This document shows, in pieces, positions 9,606-21,392 of a stretch of 64,000 bases of DNA. Within the stretch, counting starts at the first letter, position 1; every line of letters starts with the position of its first letter. The stretch is from Cheiracanthium punctorium (Eukaryota > Arthropoda > Arachnida > Araneae > Cheiracanthiidae), in NCBI GenBank assembly GCA_038373885.1, contig JAWZYV010010290.1, positions 1-64,000 of the forward strand, read 5' to 3'. The translations under genes and the position numbers were made by a program. Below the pieces are notes generated by a model. It was not told the DNA's origin. It did no database searches and saw nothing but the letters and a program-made list of their open reading frames with translations.

Positions 9606-10008
9606 AATAAGTTCGTACCCCCGCTTCTTCCCTCGTCTAAATTATCTTACAAGGTAAACCTCATTGGCAACTAATGGTGTAAATTCACAAGAATTAAGAG
9701 TAACAAATGGTCTTTCAAATTACTATACAGAGTAGTTTTACTGGTGACAGTTCTTTTATATTCACTCTCGCAGTACTGAAATGAATAAAACATATCTCAA
9801 AATTTTATTAATATGGGCATGTAAATGTTTATTTTTGAAGCAATAGGATATCTCCGAATATTTGAGTGAAATGATTTTTGCTTCCTTGTAAGTAAAGGCA
9901 GTATTGTAATTAAATTCCTAAAAAATTTAGTTCATTTAATAATATTCTTATGTCCTATGGGTACCTGCTGGTCGACAAGCAAAAAGAAATGTATTTTCCA
10001 AAACAAAT

Positions 10009-10039
<31 letters not shown>

Positions 10040-10830
10040 CCCGGGAGGGGGTGGGGGGAGGCATCTGAGAATGTTACATTTTGAGAAGAGAATAAAACTA
10101 TTTACAAAAATGCAAACATATTCAAGACAAACACGTCGATCGCAAAAATATATGAGTCCTTAGAAATATAATGAATTTCATTTTACAGATAATTAATTGA
10201 TATTTCTTCAAATTGTAATCTGAAAAGAATCTTAGAGAGTTAAAAATAAGATAATATTCTTTCATTTCGCCCGAGGACGAATTTGTTAATCCTGAAACCA
10301 AATTAGAAAAAAATTAGGCAAGCTTTTTGTATAATTGAATCGGTAATTTCAAAAACCACACAAGTCAGGATTTTTCCAAATACTGTCTTATACATTTATT
10401 TTTTTAAAGAACCTTTTTATATCATCGTTAATAAAATAAAAGTAATAAACATTTTGAAGACTGTGAGCTGCACAGTTTTTTACAGATTCGTGAAAAATTT
10501 TAAATGATTTTTGAAATGACCGATTTCACTGTGTAGTACCTATTGTACGTATCTGGCTTACAGTGCTGAAGAAAAAATATTGACATTTGATTGGCATTAT
10601 TAATGTTGACAGTTAAATTGTGCACCAAACATCCATTGCATAATATCACCAGGGAAACATGGTTGGAGATAATGATTACGTGATTAATATAAGATGCTGC
10701 TCCGAGGTGCCACTCTGCTGATGTTTATTTAGTATCCGGAGACTTTGATTTGGCGAAACTTTCCTTCACTAGTGATTTACTATTTTGCCAAAGTCTGAAG
10801 TTCAATAACTTGGCGATCATGGGCAGGAAG
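9606..10830. other. AT-rich stretch, no gene seen
   Basis: Includes a poly-T run of about 30 bases ending in G-rich sequence (10009-10060). No exon with splice sites was found on either strand. Confidence 0.35.
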
Positions 10831-10834
10831 AAGT

Positions 10835-12060
10835 TGATATAGGAAGCTGTATGTGGAAGATTGTGTATTGTGCTTGGACTCTTTTGTAGGTGGTGGCTAC
10901 GGTGCGACCAGAGACCTAGAGGTATCGAGATGGACAATCTGCAAGCTAGAGAAGGCAGCTGCGCCAGTGCCACCTGAGAAGATACCACAGAGAAAGCTAG
11001 TCTCTAGTGCATCTAAAAAGACTTTAGGACTGATTTGATTCAAAAGCATGAGGTGTTGTCTAATCTATCAATGACAGCTTTTGGAGCTTAAAAACCAACA
11101 CCGTGAAGGCCCCAAAAACGTCTCGGTCTAAACGGTTAGTCACCGCCTTCAAAAGAACCTGGATCTTCCATCAGAACCGACGTGATTGGTATGAGAACTG
11201 TACAATGGGATAAGAGGGACCCCGCTCAATCAGAGAGTTGAATTAATATTTTTTTTTTCTGTAAAGTATTTTCAAAATTGATATTGATAAAGAAATCATT
11301 GAGGAATTCCATATCTCAGGAACGTCTCACATAGGTGGCTGTAATTTCGATTGAACATGAAATTGCTAAGAAAATAATGATGATTTTATGAGTAACTTTA
11401 TTAATAAGTGTGTTAAATTAAATCGCATTCAAATTTTGTAATTTATTGATTTATAATTTTGGTTCGGAATATTAATTATTTATACAAGGAACTAGTTTGT
11501 AAGTTAAAAGAAAAATTTAATTTGTAATTTTTCTAATAACTTTTCAAAAATTCCCCACTCAATTAATCAGTAAAGTCCCTTGCAGTTATTTTGCACAGGG
11601 CCCCAGCAAATCGTCACGTCTCGCAGACCTTTGCCTTCCCGTATAGTAACACATCTTAAAAAGCCTCTATGTATAAGAAAATACTTCAGTTCTGCAAAAA
11701 GTATAAAGATTGGTGGCTAAAAGCTGTTCAGCCATGAAATACTTCCCGGCTAGTCAAGGGAGCTTCAAAAGATTCTGCGTTGTCACTGGTGCGACTGAAA
11801 ATTTACAATTAAAACTGTTAAATATCCAGACAGTGTTATGGCTTGGGGTGCATTAGGTAGTCTAAAGGGTTGGGGGAAATTTATACTTCCTTCCAATGAA
11901 TATCACTATGAAAACAAGCAATTACATCTGCGTTTTGAAAGAGTCATATGCTCAGTTTTTGGGCTCTTAATGAGTACATGATCGGTCCCTTGACCCAGGG
12001 GAGAAGATTCTAATCATGTATACACTGTACAGTTGCATGCAATTAGTAGAGCAGACTCGT
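10835..12060 (+). pseudogene. Degenerate Tc1-like transposase
   Basis: Fragments in different plus frames follow the order of a Tc1-type transposase: a helix-turn-helix-like part with VSRWTICKLEKAAAPVPPEK (near 10920-10985), then QRKLVSSASKKT, then a part with TVSHRLQKNLDLPS (near 11130-11175), then the catalytic-core segment YPDSVMAWGALGSLKG (near 11825-11870), where functional relatives have PDSVMVWG. Several stops and frameshifts separate them. The outer ends were not identified. It lies inside the presumed last intron of the minus-strand GTTAAP gene. Confidence 0.65.
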
Positions 12061-12272
12061 ATATATGCAGGTACGAACAATTAATGCATAAAGATCAACC
12101 TTTTTTGATAAAAACATTTTGTTTTTAAAAGGCTTTAAATTTCTCGGGAATCGAACCTTACCAGCTAGCCATACATTCATTTTACTCTACACTGATGATT
12201 AAAACTTTATACTAAATGTAACTGTACTGATTATTGAATTGCAAAGGACTATGATAGTACTAATTAACTTAC

Positions 12273-12317
12273 TTGTGCCGACAGGAGCTGCTGTTGTTCC
12301 AGCAGGGGCCTTTGTGG
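12273..12317 (-). CDS. GTTAAP gene, exon 3 (45 nt)
   Basis: Acceptor CTTCACTCTCTTTAAATAG|CC, donor ACAA|GTAAGT. Phase 1 at both ends. It encodes PTKAPAGTTAAPVGT and starts the next codon with A. Confidence 0.6.
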
Positions 12318-15227
12318 CTATTTAAAGAGAGTGAAGAAAAGCATATGTATTTTGTAGTTGAGAAAAAGAATTGCACACATTTATGATTAATACTGATAAA
12401 TTAAAAACAAGTAGCTTAATAAATTAGAATACACCTGAAAGAGCTTCTTAGAAAGTATTATTTACAGGCTAAAAAAGCAATTTTGAAACGAAGCACGAGT
12501 GATTAACCTTTTGAGGCACAACCCTTTCCCAATGCTGAAAAAATGGCAGCCGTTGCCATCGTTCAACTTAACTACCAGCAAGATGGCGGACGATCGAAAC
12601 GTTCATCGCGTGCCACAGATCTAGAGACCCTTTTTTGACGACAGCTGGCTGTGCCGGCACTGCCAGCTGTCGTCAAAAAAGGGTCTCTAGATCTGTGGCA
12701 CGCGATGAACGTTTCGATCGTCCGCCATCTTGCTGGTAGTTAAGTTGAACGATGGCAACGGCTGCCCTTTTTTCCGCATTGGGAAATCTATCCAGCTGTT
12801 CTCGCATTCTTCCATTTTTCAGCAGATGTCAGTGCTGTTAAAAATAATCGTGACCATTTTTTTTTTACGGGAAATGACGTGCTAAAAAGTAAAGGATTCT
12901 CGTGGAGCTATGTCACCCGCAATTATTTTTATAGAAATCAAATCTATTCTTCTTGACTGGCAACAGTCAAAACGTCAGAGTTTGGTGTTCCCAGAGCGGG
13001 AACACTGCGCGTTAAAGGTTTAACGGAACAATTACTTTGGGTCATATTGATAACTATTCTCGCTTAATTTTATTACACAAGAAGTAGATTAATGGCCGGG
13101 TTCCAAGAAAAGTTATAACATAAAGTGGTTAATCTTTTATCGATATATCAATTATCCAATACTAGATGATATAATCCACATTAGAAATTTTAAACATAAA
13201 GAATTGCAAAAAGTTTGTTATTAGCACAGATTTTTTTTTTTTTTCGAGGAAGCTGAATAATATAACAAGAATTTTTTTTTAATCTTGAAAATATTAAAGG
13301 TCTTTAAAGATTACGTTAAAAAACCAAACGAAAGCAAGCTAATTTAGTTTTTCATTTAGTGTATACTTTTTGTTAATAGCCCATAGCTTACAAATAAAAA
13401 AGCATATATGCTGTTGCATTCTTATGTATAAAATAGGCTGTCATTCTTAAAAAAAAAAAAGCCATATTAAATATTTGTCCAAAATTAAGGGTACGAAAAC
13501 CAAACTTATGTTGGAATTAATATTGATAATTAGGATGTAATATTTGAGTTTGTTTACGCGACAAAGCATCATCTATTTCACTAAGTAAGTTACAGTTTAC
13601 AGTAAAATGAGTACTTACGAGCAGCAGTTGTACCAGCTGATACCAATGCTGTAAAACAAACAAAAAAATTAATTAATAAATGAAATTCACAAGTAGATGA
13701 GCAGAAATTAATCACAGTTAAGTTTAAAATGCAAAGAGAATAAAAAACATCAGACTTTTGCAAGATGCACGCATACATTGAAACATTTAAAAGGAATCTT
13801 TGATTATGATTTACTAATTCATAGAAGAAAATATGAAATAAATTAGTGACGCTTTTACTTCTTCAGCAGAAATAATCTGAAAGATTTAGTTCAGAAAATG
13901 GCTTACGTTGAAGAACCACTGCAACCACCACCACAATAAAAAGAAGAATCTTCCCAGAGCCACCAGGTCACAGTTCATAATGCCCTGTATGTATGTCTTC
14001 CGAGCAGATATTACGTCAAAATGTCGAAATAATCACAGTGTGACAGACCACTAATAGCCGCAACAGAAATGAAAGGTGCTCATAAGACTTTATGAAAGGA
14101 GCTCATAAGAAAAAAAGTTTACCACAATCTTTTACGAAAGATTGGATATAGACTAAATCTGAAGCGGTTTAGCTTCAAACTAGTCTCGTCCGACAGTAAT
14201 CAAAATGGTCTAAAGCCTGAGTTGGTCCAGTTTCAAGGTAGTCAAATCCAACAGTAATGAAAACAGACTCTGGAACTACTAAACCTCAAAACTGAAGGCA
14301 ACAATCCGCCCAATGCTTCCAGCACTGTTGGATGCTTCTAGGATTCAAAGCTGACTACGGACAGTGAAACAGCTCAGTAAACTGCGCATCTAGGAGCTGT
14401 ACAGCTATTTCAGCTGCAGCTTCTCAACAAGTATTTGTGTTGACACAATCACGCTCTCTCATACCATTCGCATCGCAAGTAAACAGATAATTTTTTTTTA
14501 TTTTATATATTTTTATTTCGCAGAACTGAGAAGTGTTTGAAGCAAAGCTGCGATGTAGGAGCCTTGCAGCTCTGGGCTTAAGCAATATCTTAGGAAGGAG
14601 ATAAATATTTTTAAGCTGAAACTAGAGTCGAAACCAGATGATTTGTTTGAGATAAAGTTTGAGCTGATCTCAAAGAATTTTTTGATCTAGTTTACCCTTC
14701 CGTCAGACACAGACATAAAATCGGTATTACTATTTTTTAGCTAGAGATAGTTAAGTGGTATGAAGATCCTCAAAAACCTTAGCAGACTGTACCGAGAACA
14801 GTGATTGGTACAGAGCACTAGCTCCTATGTCCACCATTTTGTGATAGATCTGCGTATAGCGTTTTAGCAATTGGTGGAGCTCGGACGTAAGCGATGTGCA
14901 TGTTTGCAACGAAAGGTAGTAATCCTATTTATGACAGAATTGCAGCAATGTTAATATTTATGAGATAAGATATGGAGTATTCCATTTCAATTTTCCACTC
15001 CAACTCCTCTTCATTGCTTGGGTTCGTTCAGCTAGGCTTAAGCCCACGTGTTCTCACTTGGCTTGTTTTCCCACTTCTCTTTAGCTTTGATAGCTCTGTT
15101 TTTACAATATTTATAGCTTCTGGATTATCAAGTATTATTTCAGGGTCTCAGTTTTATAATTGTTATTATGTGCTATCACTTTATGCTTTACTTGGGATTC
15201 CATATTACGTAAGTTTAGCTATTTTAT

Positions 15228-15273
<46 letters not shown>

Positions 15274-16834
15274 AACGATGAAACACTTTAGGATGTTAAC
15301 AGATTTTTTGTGCTTTAGGTAGGCAATCAATACTGAAAAGATGGTGCAGTTTGGTTAGGTACACGAGAGCTATGTGCCTAAGGGGTTCATGTATTGGCCG
15401 GAGGACTTTTTAATAGATTCTAACACGCATTCGCGTTACATCTGGAGAAAACCGCCCAGACCGTTAGATCGATAGCCACGTAAGAGACCAGAACGCCCGG
15501 ACCTGCACATTTCATCCTATCTTCAAATGTTCATTGTCTTATCCATACATTGTCATATCCATATTTCTATTTATAGGGAATTTTGTGCAAAACCTGTAGC
15601 ACATGTGCTAGTTTGAAAATTAACGTAGCCTAGAGTACGAAAAACTCTGGAGAATCTTAAAAAAAAAAAAAAAAAAAAAAAACATTTAAAAAAAATTACG
15701 TGTATTGCAGTGAAAATTGAAGTTTTTTGAACTTTAACATCTCAGCTACTCAGAGAGTTCACATTATAACGTTAAAAAGTTATGGGGTTAAAAATTATAC
15801 AGGACAGTTCCATGCTTTGCACTTGTTGTACACCTGTTTTTCAGATTAAAAATGCAACCACACTATAAAATTTTTTCTACTGCACATTTCTTCTTTTAAA
15901 TTTCATTTTTTTAATAGATATTGAACATTATTTATTTATACATTTTTTTTGGAGGGGGGCATTTTGTGTTTTTTCTTGTATATCTAGGAGTTTTGTGTTT
16001 TTTTTGTATATTATTTGTGTATCATTCTTGCCAAATTAGTAATAATACAGCCATTGGAACTGGAAAGATGATTACCATTACTAGTTATCATCTTTTTGTG
16101 CCCTATTGGAATGAAAGTGCAGCGTGTAGCGATATTCTCTCTATGCAATACTTTCATTTGACCAAAAGTCAAGCATCGGAATTCAAAGATTTATGTTCTC
16201 TAGAAAAACATTTTCGCCATACCTGATTATCTTACCGTACTTCAGTCATTTAATTATTCTGCTTAGCTATTAGAAGAATAATTTTGAAGTGGTTTTTAAA
16301 ATTCTTCTAAGGTACAAAATATTTCCTCAAATTATACACTATTCGTTAAATGTATATTATTATATAATTAAATAGTATTCATAATACGCTATGTATTATG
16401 CACTAAACTTTAGCCTAGTTATAAAACGCACTCTTTTTCTCTTCATTTTCTAAACGTAGACTATAAAAATGTTATCATTCGAAAATTTAAAGAATTTTTT
16501 ACAGAAATAAAAACGTTGTTCTTATGAGCGTTTTACGCACTGGTCTTCAGCCTAGTTATAAAAGGCATTTTTTTTTTTGCTCTGCATTTTCTAAACGTAG
16601 ACTATAAAAAAGTTATCATTCTTGCTTCCGCGTTTTTGAAGCCATTTCAAATCGGAAAAAAAAAATTGAATGTATTCACTTAAACACAAAACACAGAAAG
16701 ACGTAATCTACAGCAACATAAAAATAGGAACTAAGAAATACTTGGCATAATTCGTATACTATACCTAGAGGAGAGCATGACAAGACGACGAAAAGTGCCA
16801 TGAAGATGGCAAAGATGTAAGCGAAGAATTTCAT
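12273..16834 (-). CDS. Secreted Thr/Ala/Pro-repeat protein gene (GTTAAP repeats), unknown
   Basis: Exon 1 (16834-16765) encodes MKFFAYIFAIFMALFVVLSC-SPL, a strong signal peptide, and ends in phase 1 at G|GTATAG. Exon 2 (13648-13619, 30 nt) and exon 3 (12317-12273, 45 nt) both have pyrimidine-rich acceptors and GTAAGT donors and both keep phase 1. Joined, they continue ALVSAGTTAAPTKAPAGTTA then APVGT, so GTTAAP is repeated exactly across the exon 2/3 junction, which supports the splicing. A TATA box lies about 100 bp upstream of the ATG. The mature part looks like a small mucin-like, potentially O-glycosylated secreted peptide; Thr/Pro/Ala richness is all I can say about function. The 3' end is uncertain. 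Intron 2 (13618-12318) contains a MITE-A. Confidence is good for exons 1-3, low for the whole structure. Confidence 0.6.
12507..13019 (+). mobile_element. MITE-A copy 4, full length, in an intron
   Basis: TTAA at 12503-12506 and 13020-13023. Complete foldback (centre near 12655, CTGGCTGTGCCGGCACTGCCAG) plus tail. This is the best complete copy of the family in the plus orientation. Confidence 0.85.
13619..13648 (-). CDS. GTTAAP gene, exon 2 (30 nt)
   Basis: Acceptor TTTTTTTGTTTGTTTTACAG|CA, donor GCTC|GTAAGTAC. The exon keeps phase 1 and encodes A-LVSAGTTAA with the flanking split codons. Confidence 0.6.
13907..13918 (-). CDS. Possible 12-nt microexon of the GTTAAP gene
   Basis: TGGTTCTTCAAC is bounded by GGTGGTTGCAG and GTAAGCC on the minus strand and would keep phase 1, inserting VVLQ and changing the next Ala to Pro. 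Splice sites are good, but an exon this short needs transcript support. Confidence 0.2.
14965..15270 (+). repeat. Dispersed repeat ending in (TA)n, copy 1
   Basis: Shares CATTTCAATTTTCCACTCC, TTAGGCTTAA-GCCCAC and CTTGGGATTCCATATTACGT-AAG, then a TA run, with 30860-31170. The order and spacing of the matches are the same in both copies. The 100-aa ORF here is a product of the repeat. Confidence 0.5.
15370..15500 (-). repeat. SINE fragment (3' half)
   Basis: The minus strand contains GGTCTGGGCGGTTTTCTCC-AGATGTAACGCG and ATTAAAAAGTCCTCCGGCCA, matching the SINE at 22125-22340. The tRNA-like head is lacking. Confidence 0.6.
15560..15960 (+). repeat. 400-bp dispersed repeat, copy 1
   Basis: Begins TTCTATTTATAGGGAATTTT and ends TTATTTATACATTTTTTTTG followed by a G run. 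It is closely similar over its whole length to 19016-19405, in the same orientation. No coding capacity; family unknown. Confidence 0.7.
16765..16834 (-). CDS. GTTAAP gene, exon 1 (signal peptide)
   Basis: ATG at 16834 with 23 codons and one extra base before the donor CTCTAG|GTATAG. Hydrophobic residues 3-18 make a classical signal sequence. Confidence 0.65.
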
Positions 16835-16930
16835 GGTGAAATGTATGCTTCTTGTTCAAAGGACAAGCGAGAAATAATATCCAAAGATTGGTTGGAGAAC
16901 AAATGTGTGATTACGACTAATATTCCCTCA

Positions 16931-16940
16931 CTATATATAC
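16931..16940 (-). promoter_or_regulatory. TATA box of the GTTAAP gene
   Basis: The minus strand reads GGTATATATAG. About 30 bases downstream is TAATCACACATT, a plausible initiator region, giving a 5' UTR of about 75 bases before the ATG at 16834. Confidence 0.5.
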
Positions 16941-19015
16941 CTTAACTCGGACATTGGGGTGGTGACAGGTTTAATAGTCGAACATGGGGGAGTGATCTCA
17001 TTGGTCAATAATGTGCAAGATATCAGCGATGCCACCTGCTTGCTGAAGAATGTTGGTCTTAATCTCCATATTGCGACGGATCATGTTTGATCAGTCCTTG
17101 ATCCATATTTTTGTAGAATTTCGGGATGTAATAAGAATATTTTTCTTTTACGATCCGATTCGCAGAGTCGTGTTTGTTCAGGCTGCGGTGAGGTGTTCTC
17201 CCGCTTTTCCGGCTTAAGTGATTCTTTTTCTTTCGTGTGACTTCAACAGCGAGAGATAAATCATATTTTAGTAGCCGGTACTCTACCGAATAGTACTGTA
17301 GACGACTTACTCCTGATGCTACATATTAAAGTTTTTGATTATCTCTAAAACCTTTTCACACCCGACAAAAATCTCACATCTCAAATTAAAGAACAATCTC
17401 ATAATTGTTTTAAAAAAATATTTACACTTACAAGCGACTACTGGAGAGCATAAATTCAAATAATTTTTGGAATAAAAGCCTCATTATCAGTTTCAGCAGT
17501 AAAAAGTTATTATCACCCATAAACGAAGACTTTCAAGACACTTTTAAAGGTAAATGATGTCCTAGGAGTTCTTTACAGCTATATGATTTTCGGAAAAAGA
17601 AACAAAAATTATTCACAAATTCTACTTAGGAAATAACAATAACTTTCAAATATTCTTTTATGTAAAGGCAAACAAAATCAAAATGTGTGCTTCAGTGTGC
17701 AAGATTAACACCTTCACATGCGTTAAAATCATTTACTCAAAATTAAAGCATCGACACAAATGTACGTGCATTGAGACTACAAAAAATCTTATAGAATTAT
17801 TTTAACAGTGGAAACAAACAGGTCCACATATATGGACCTCTGGAACGAAGAGGTTAATACAGTTCGGCATATTCTATTTTTAAAGCGTTTCAGAAGAATT
17901 TTTTTGTGATGACATTTTTCGTTTTCACAGAATTTGAGTAACAGCTAAGATCATTGTAGAATTCATTTTACAATTTGAAAGTCTTAACGCTATTTTTACG
18001 TTTTTTCCCCCCAAGATGGTACGTTTTTCTTTTTTTTTTTTCAAGACAGAAGATGGATGTTCCTGGCAATGAGAAACCTCTCGAAATTGTAGGTGAAACC
18101 CCTGAAATTGTAGGTGAATGAGAAACCTCTCGCCCTCGAAGTTTAGGGCGCCCATAAATTCTTGTCTCTCAATTTTCGAAAGGTCTATCAAACAAGGTCC
18201 ATATCAGAAAAGTCCTAAATCAAAGAAAAGAAATTCCGAATTTTTCAGCAACATCTAAGTGCAGCCCAAAAGGTACCGAAGATCACCCTAAAAGTAGTCC
18301 AAAATTAGTAAGAACAAAGCGTTTGCCAGAAACTTAAAAAAAAGATGAAAAATTGTTAAAATTCATTTAAGTCCCGGAAGAAGTGAAGGGAATTCAAAAG
18401 AAGAAATAATCTGAATGCTATGTGCTTTGGCTCTCAACTAAGATTAATCAAATGTACCATGTTACAGGCCTTGGATAGCCAAGGCTTTAAAATTATGTGT
18501 AAGAGTTTTCTAGCTACTTCAACAATTTCCTTACTAGTTTGTAGTACAAAAAAAAAAAAAAGGCAGAAGTAGAGTAAGGAGGCTAAGATAGCATGAAACC
18601 ACATTTAGCTAGTCTGTTGGCGAGTTCTTTTAATGAATACTTATAACGAGCAAAATAATCTCCTGGGAATCTAGAAAGATGCTAGTTTTATGATGTGTTT
18701 AGCTTAACAAGTTTGCTCTTTGCAATTATGGTAACAAAATGCCGTTACACTTCACATAGTCAAAATTCTTCCTTATAAAGAAAAAGCAAACATGCTGTTA
18801 AGAGATACAAAAAGATTCAGCCCGTTTTTTGCAAACTGAAATACATATTTTTTGAACTGACAAACCTGTTAACCACGAAAGTTTCAGGGGAAAAATGTTT
18901 TTGCATTAATAATGATTATTATCCTCTTAAAAGATTATCTTATTAAAATAATAATAATAAAAGTAATAATAAAAAACAGTAGACACAAAAGCATTTTTTT
19001 TTCTCTCAAAGGGAA
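16941..19015. other. Intergenic, AT-rich, no gene seen
   Basis: Upstream side of the GTTAAP gene. It holds an imperfect short duplication (GAGAAACCTCTCG at 18070 and 18119) and poly-A runs. No exon was found. Confidence 0.35.
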
Positions 19016-19405
19016 ATGTTTCTATTTATAGGGAATTTTGTGCAAAACCTGTATAGCACATGTGCTAGTTTGAAAATTAACATAGCCTAGAGTACGAAAA
19101 CCTCTGGAGAATCTTAAGAAAATCATTTTAAAAAAGTTAACGTATATTGCAGTGAAAATTGAAATTTTTTGAAAGTACTTTTACATCTCAGCCACTCAGA
19201 GAGTTCACATAATAACGCCAAAAAGTTATGGGGATAAAAATTATACAGCACAGTTCCATGCTTTGCACTTGTACACGTGTTTTTCAGATTAAAAATACAA
19301 CCACACTATAAAATTTTTTCTACTACACATTTTTTCTTTTAAATTTCATTTTTTTTAAATAAATATTGAAAATTAATTATTTATACATTTTTTTATGGGG
19401 GAGGG
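19016..19405 (+). repeat. 400-bp dispersed repeat, copy 2
   Basis: Same sequence order as 15560-15960 (TTCTATTTATAGGGAATTTT … TAGCCTAGAGTACGAAAA … TATTTATACATTTTTTTATG). It differs by small indels. Confidence 0.7.
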
Positions 19406-19753
19406 GGCATAACTTTATATTTTAGTAGAAAAAGTTTAAAAGTAACAAGAGAACGTATACTAATTGCAGATTGCATCGGATAAGTCAAAATCCATGTACT
19501 TAAAAACTAGGCAGTTTCTTTTGACAGTCGGTGAGAGAAAATTATACCCAGTCCCGCAACCAGGAGCGTTTGTGTGTGTGTGTGTGCAAACAGGGCAAAT
19601 GCCCTGGCGGCCTCCTGACATGGAATCCGAAATTGGAGAAAGAGGACGCCAAAATTGAAGTTTGACTTGGTAACGTAATCTGTTGGTACGGCACTAACTT
19701 CATAAAGTGCTTTAAATGCAAGATATCAGACCACAGACGAGGCAAATATTATA

Positions 19754-20625
19754 CAGAGTGTGTCAAAATTCTCTCCCGGGTTTGGAATGCTTATAAAAAA
19801 TAATATATTACTATAGTCCGGCTCGGAATTCGTGTCTCCTGAGTCACGCGGTTTTGGAAGGTTTCATTGGGAAGATTCGACAAGAGAATTCATCCCTTAG
19901 AAGAGAACATCAGAAGTAGGGTCCACCTAATTGGCGGGTTATCGCGCACAAAGCCATAAAACCTCCTACGGAAATTTTTGTGTACTAGGGGGGAAGGTTG
20001 AACCCTAATGATTGATCACCGAACGATTCTTCCCACTTGGCGAAAGGGATTTATAACCAAAGATGCTAACATTTTACCTGGAATCTCACTATCTTTCCTT
20101 TTCTGTAATGGAACCTTCCAAAGCCAGGCGCCATTAAAACAGAGCCGAACTATAATACAGCAACAAAGTTAACTTTACAGGAGAAAGAAACATTACAGGT
20201 TTTGTTTCACAAATGACGAATATCCTCGTCGTTGGATTGGTGGAGGTTCTGACGACTACAGTCGCCTCCTTCCGTGGCCACCTCGCCCTCCGGACCTAAC
20301 TCCATGCGATTTTTTTTATGGGCTTCCATGAAAGATCGTGTGTTCGTGCCCCCTATGCCACGTGATTTACTAGATTTATGCCAAAGGATCACAACCGCAT
20401 TTGCTACCGTTGATCGTGGCATGCGTAAGCGAGTGTGGGAAGGGAAGAATTTCAGACTTGATATCTACCGCATCACGAAAGGTTCACATACTGAACATTT
20501 ATGAAACAAAACTTGTCACATTTCTTTATGGAATAAAGTGAACTTTGTTGCTGCATAGGTAAAAGGTAATGCTTTTTATAAGCCTCCCAAACCCGAAGCG
20601 TCGCAGGGAATTGTGACACACCCTG
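19754..20625 (+). mobile_element. Internally deleted mariner-superfamily element
   Basis: Ends CAGAGTGTGTCAAAATTCTC and GGAATTGTGACACACCCTG, with TA outside both (19752-19753, 20626-20627); inverted similarity continues inward to GGTTTGG...GCTTATAAAA. The plus strand near 20210-20503 keeps the C-terminal part of a DDE transposase: RRWIGGGSDDYSRLLPWPPR, then PPDLTPCDFFLW, ending in GSHTEHL and a stop. This matches the arthropod transposases with the PPRSPDLTPCDFFLWG motif. The N-terminal half is mostly lost. Confidence 0.75.
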
Positions 20626-21392
20626 TATTTTGTAATTCTGTTTATTATTATTTCGCTACAATTTTCAGTTAGAAAGTTCACTGTGTGTAAATGAACTTTA
20701 ATCTCAAAGAGTAGAATGTGAACAGTGTAAATGTTCCCTATCTCAACTTGGGATCATCACAACGTTTACAAATATTTCACCCGGAATGCTTCCACTGAAT
20801 GTCAAGCATTATTTTAGAAAAAAGAAATGTATATTAAAAAAAAAAAAAAACTTATTTTCTATCAGTATTTACGTTTATTTCACAGAAACAATATAATTAA
20901 AATAAGAAATTTGAGAATGAAATAAAAGTAAGATAAATTGAAAAAAAAAAAAATCAACAGACACGATATGAATTAGAAACATGTTTCTCTTTTAGGCATT
21001 ATTTTGAAAAATGCATGTTAAAAAAAAAAAAAAAAAAGAATATTTTCTGTGTGTACGCGTACCCCAATTAAATAAAATAAATTGAAAAAAGACTAATGCA
21101 TTCAACAAAAATCAGAAACATGCTTTTTTTTTTGAGTTAAATAATTTCAAATTATAAGTAAAAAGTTTCCTAGGATTTTCTTGGTAAACTTAACAGAGCC
21201 GATTAGACTTCGCGATTATCTTTGCGTGATTCACTTGATGATGATCATTATCTGTTAAAGGCTTCATAGTAAGACATGTGTAAGACATGCATGAAAAAAT
21301 GCTATGCTGTCATCACACCACTTAAAGATTTGAACTGAGCAATCATAACTGCTATTTATTTTTTTTAACGTTCAGCGTTTACTCAATTGCAT
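20626..21392. other. AT-rich stretch with poly-A runs, no gene seen
   Basis: Two blocks (about 20815-20940 and 20995-21085) share ...ATTATTTT-GAAAAA...ATGTATATTAAAAAAAA...TATTTTCT, a loose duplication. Nothing else was recognised. Confidence 0.35.

Larger units (their letters stand above)
13925..16758 (-). other. Large first intron of the GTTAAP gene
   Basis: Non-coding. It holds a repeat fragment with a TA microsatellite (14965-15270), a SINE piece (15370-15500), a 400-bp repeat (15560-15960) and a partly duplicated segment (16409-16478 and 16545-16621, both ending TTTCTAAACGTAGACTATAA). No further convincing exon was seen. Confidence 0.4.

Noticed and set aside
10908..10986. Minus-strand acceptor TATCTTCTCAG followed by an open frame in the phase of the GTTAAP gene
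   Set aside because: The segment is the antisense of Tc1 transposase coding sequence (KLEKAAAPVPPEK), so the open frame is most likely accidental.
14972..15274. 100-codon hydrophobic plus ORF
   Set aside because: Lies in a dispersed repeat also found at 30860-31170, where the frame is not kept; ends in a TA microsatellite.
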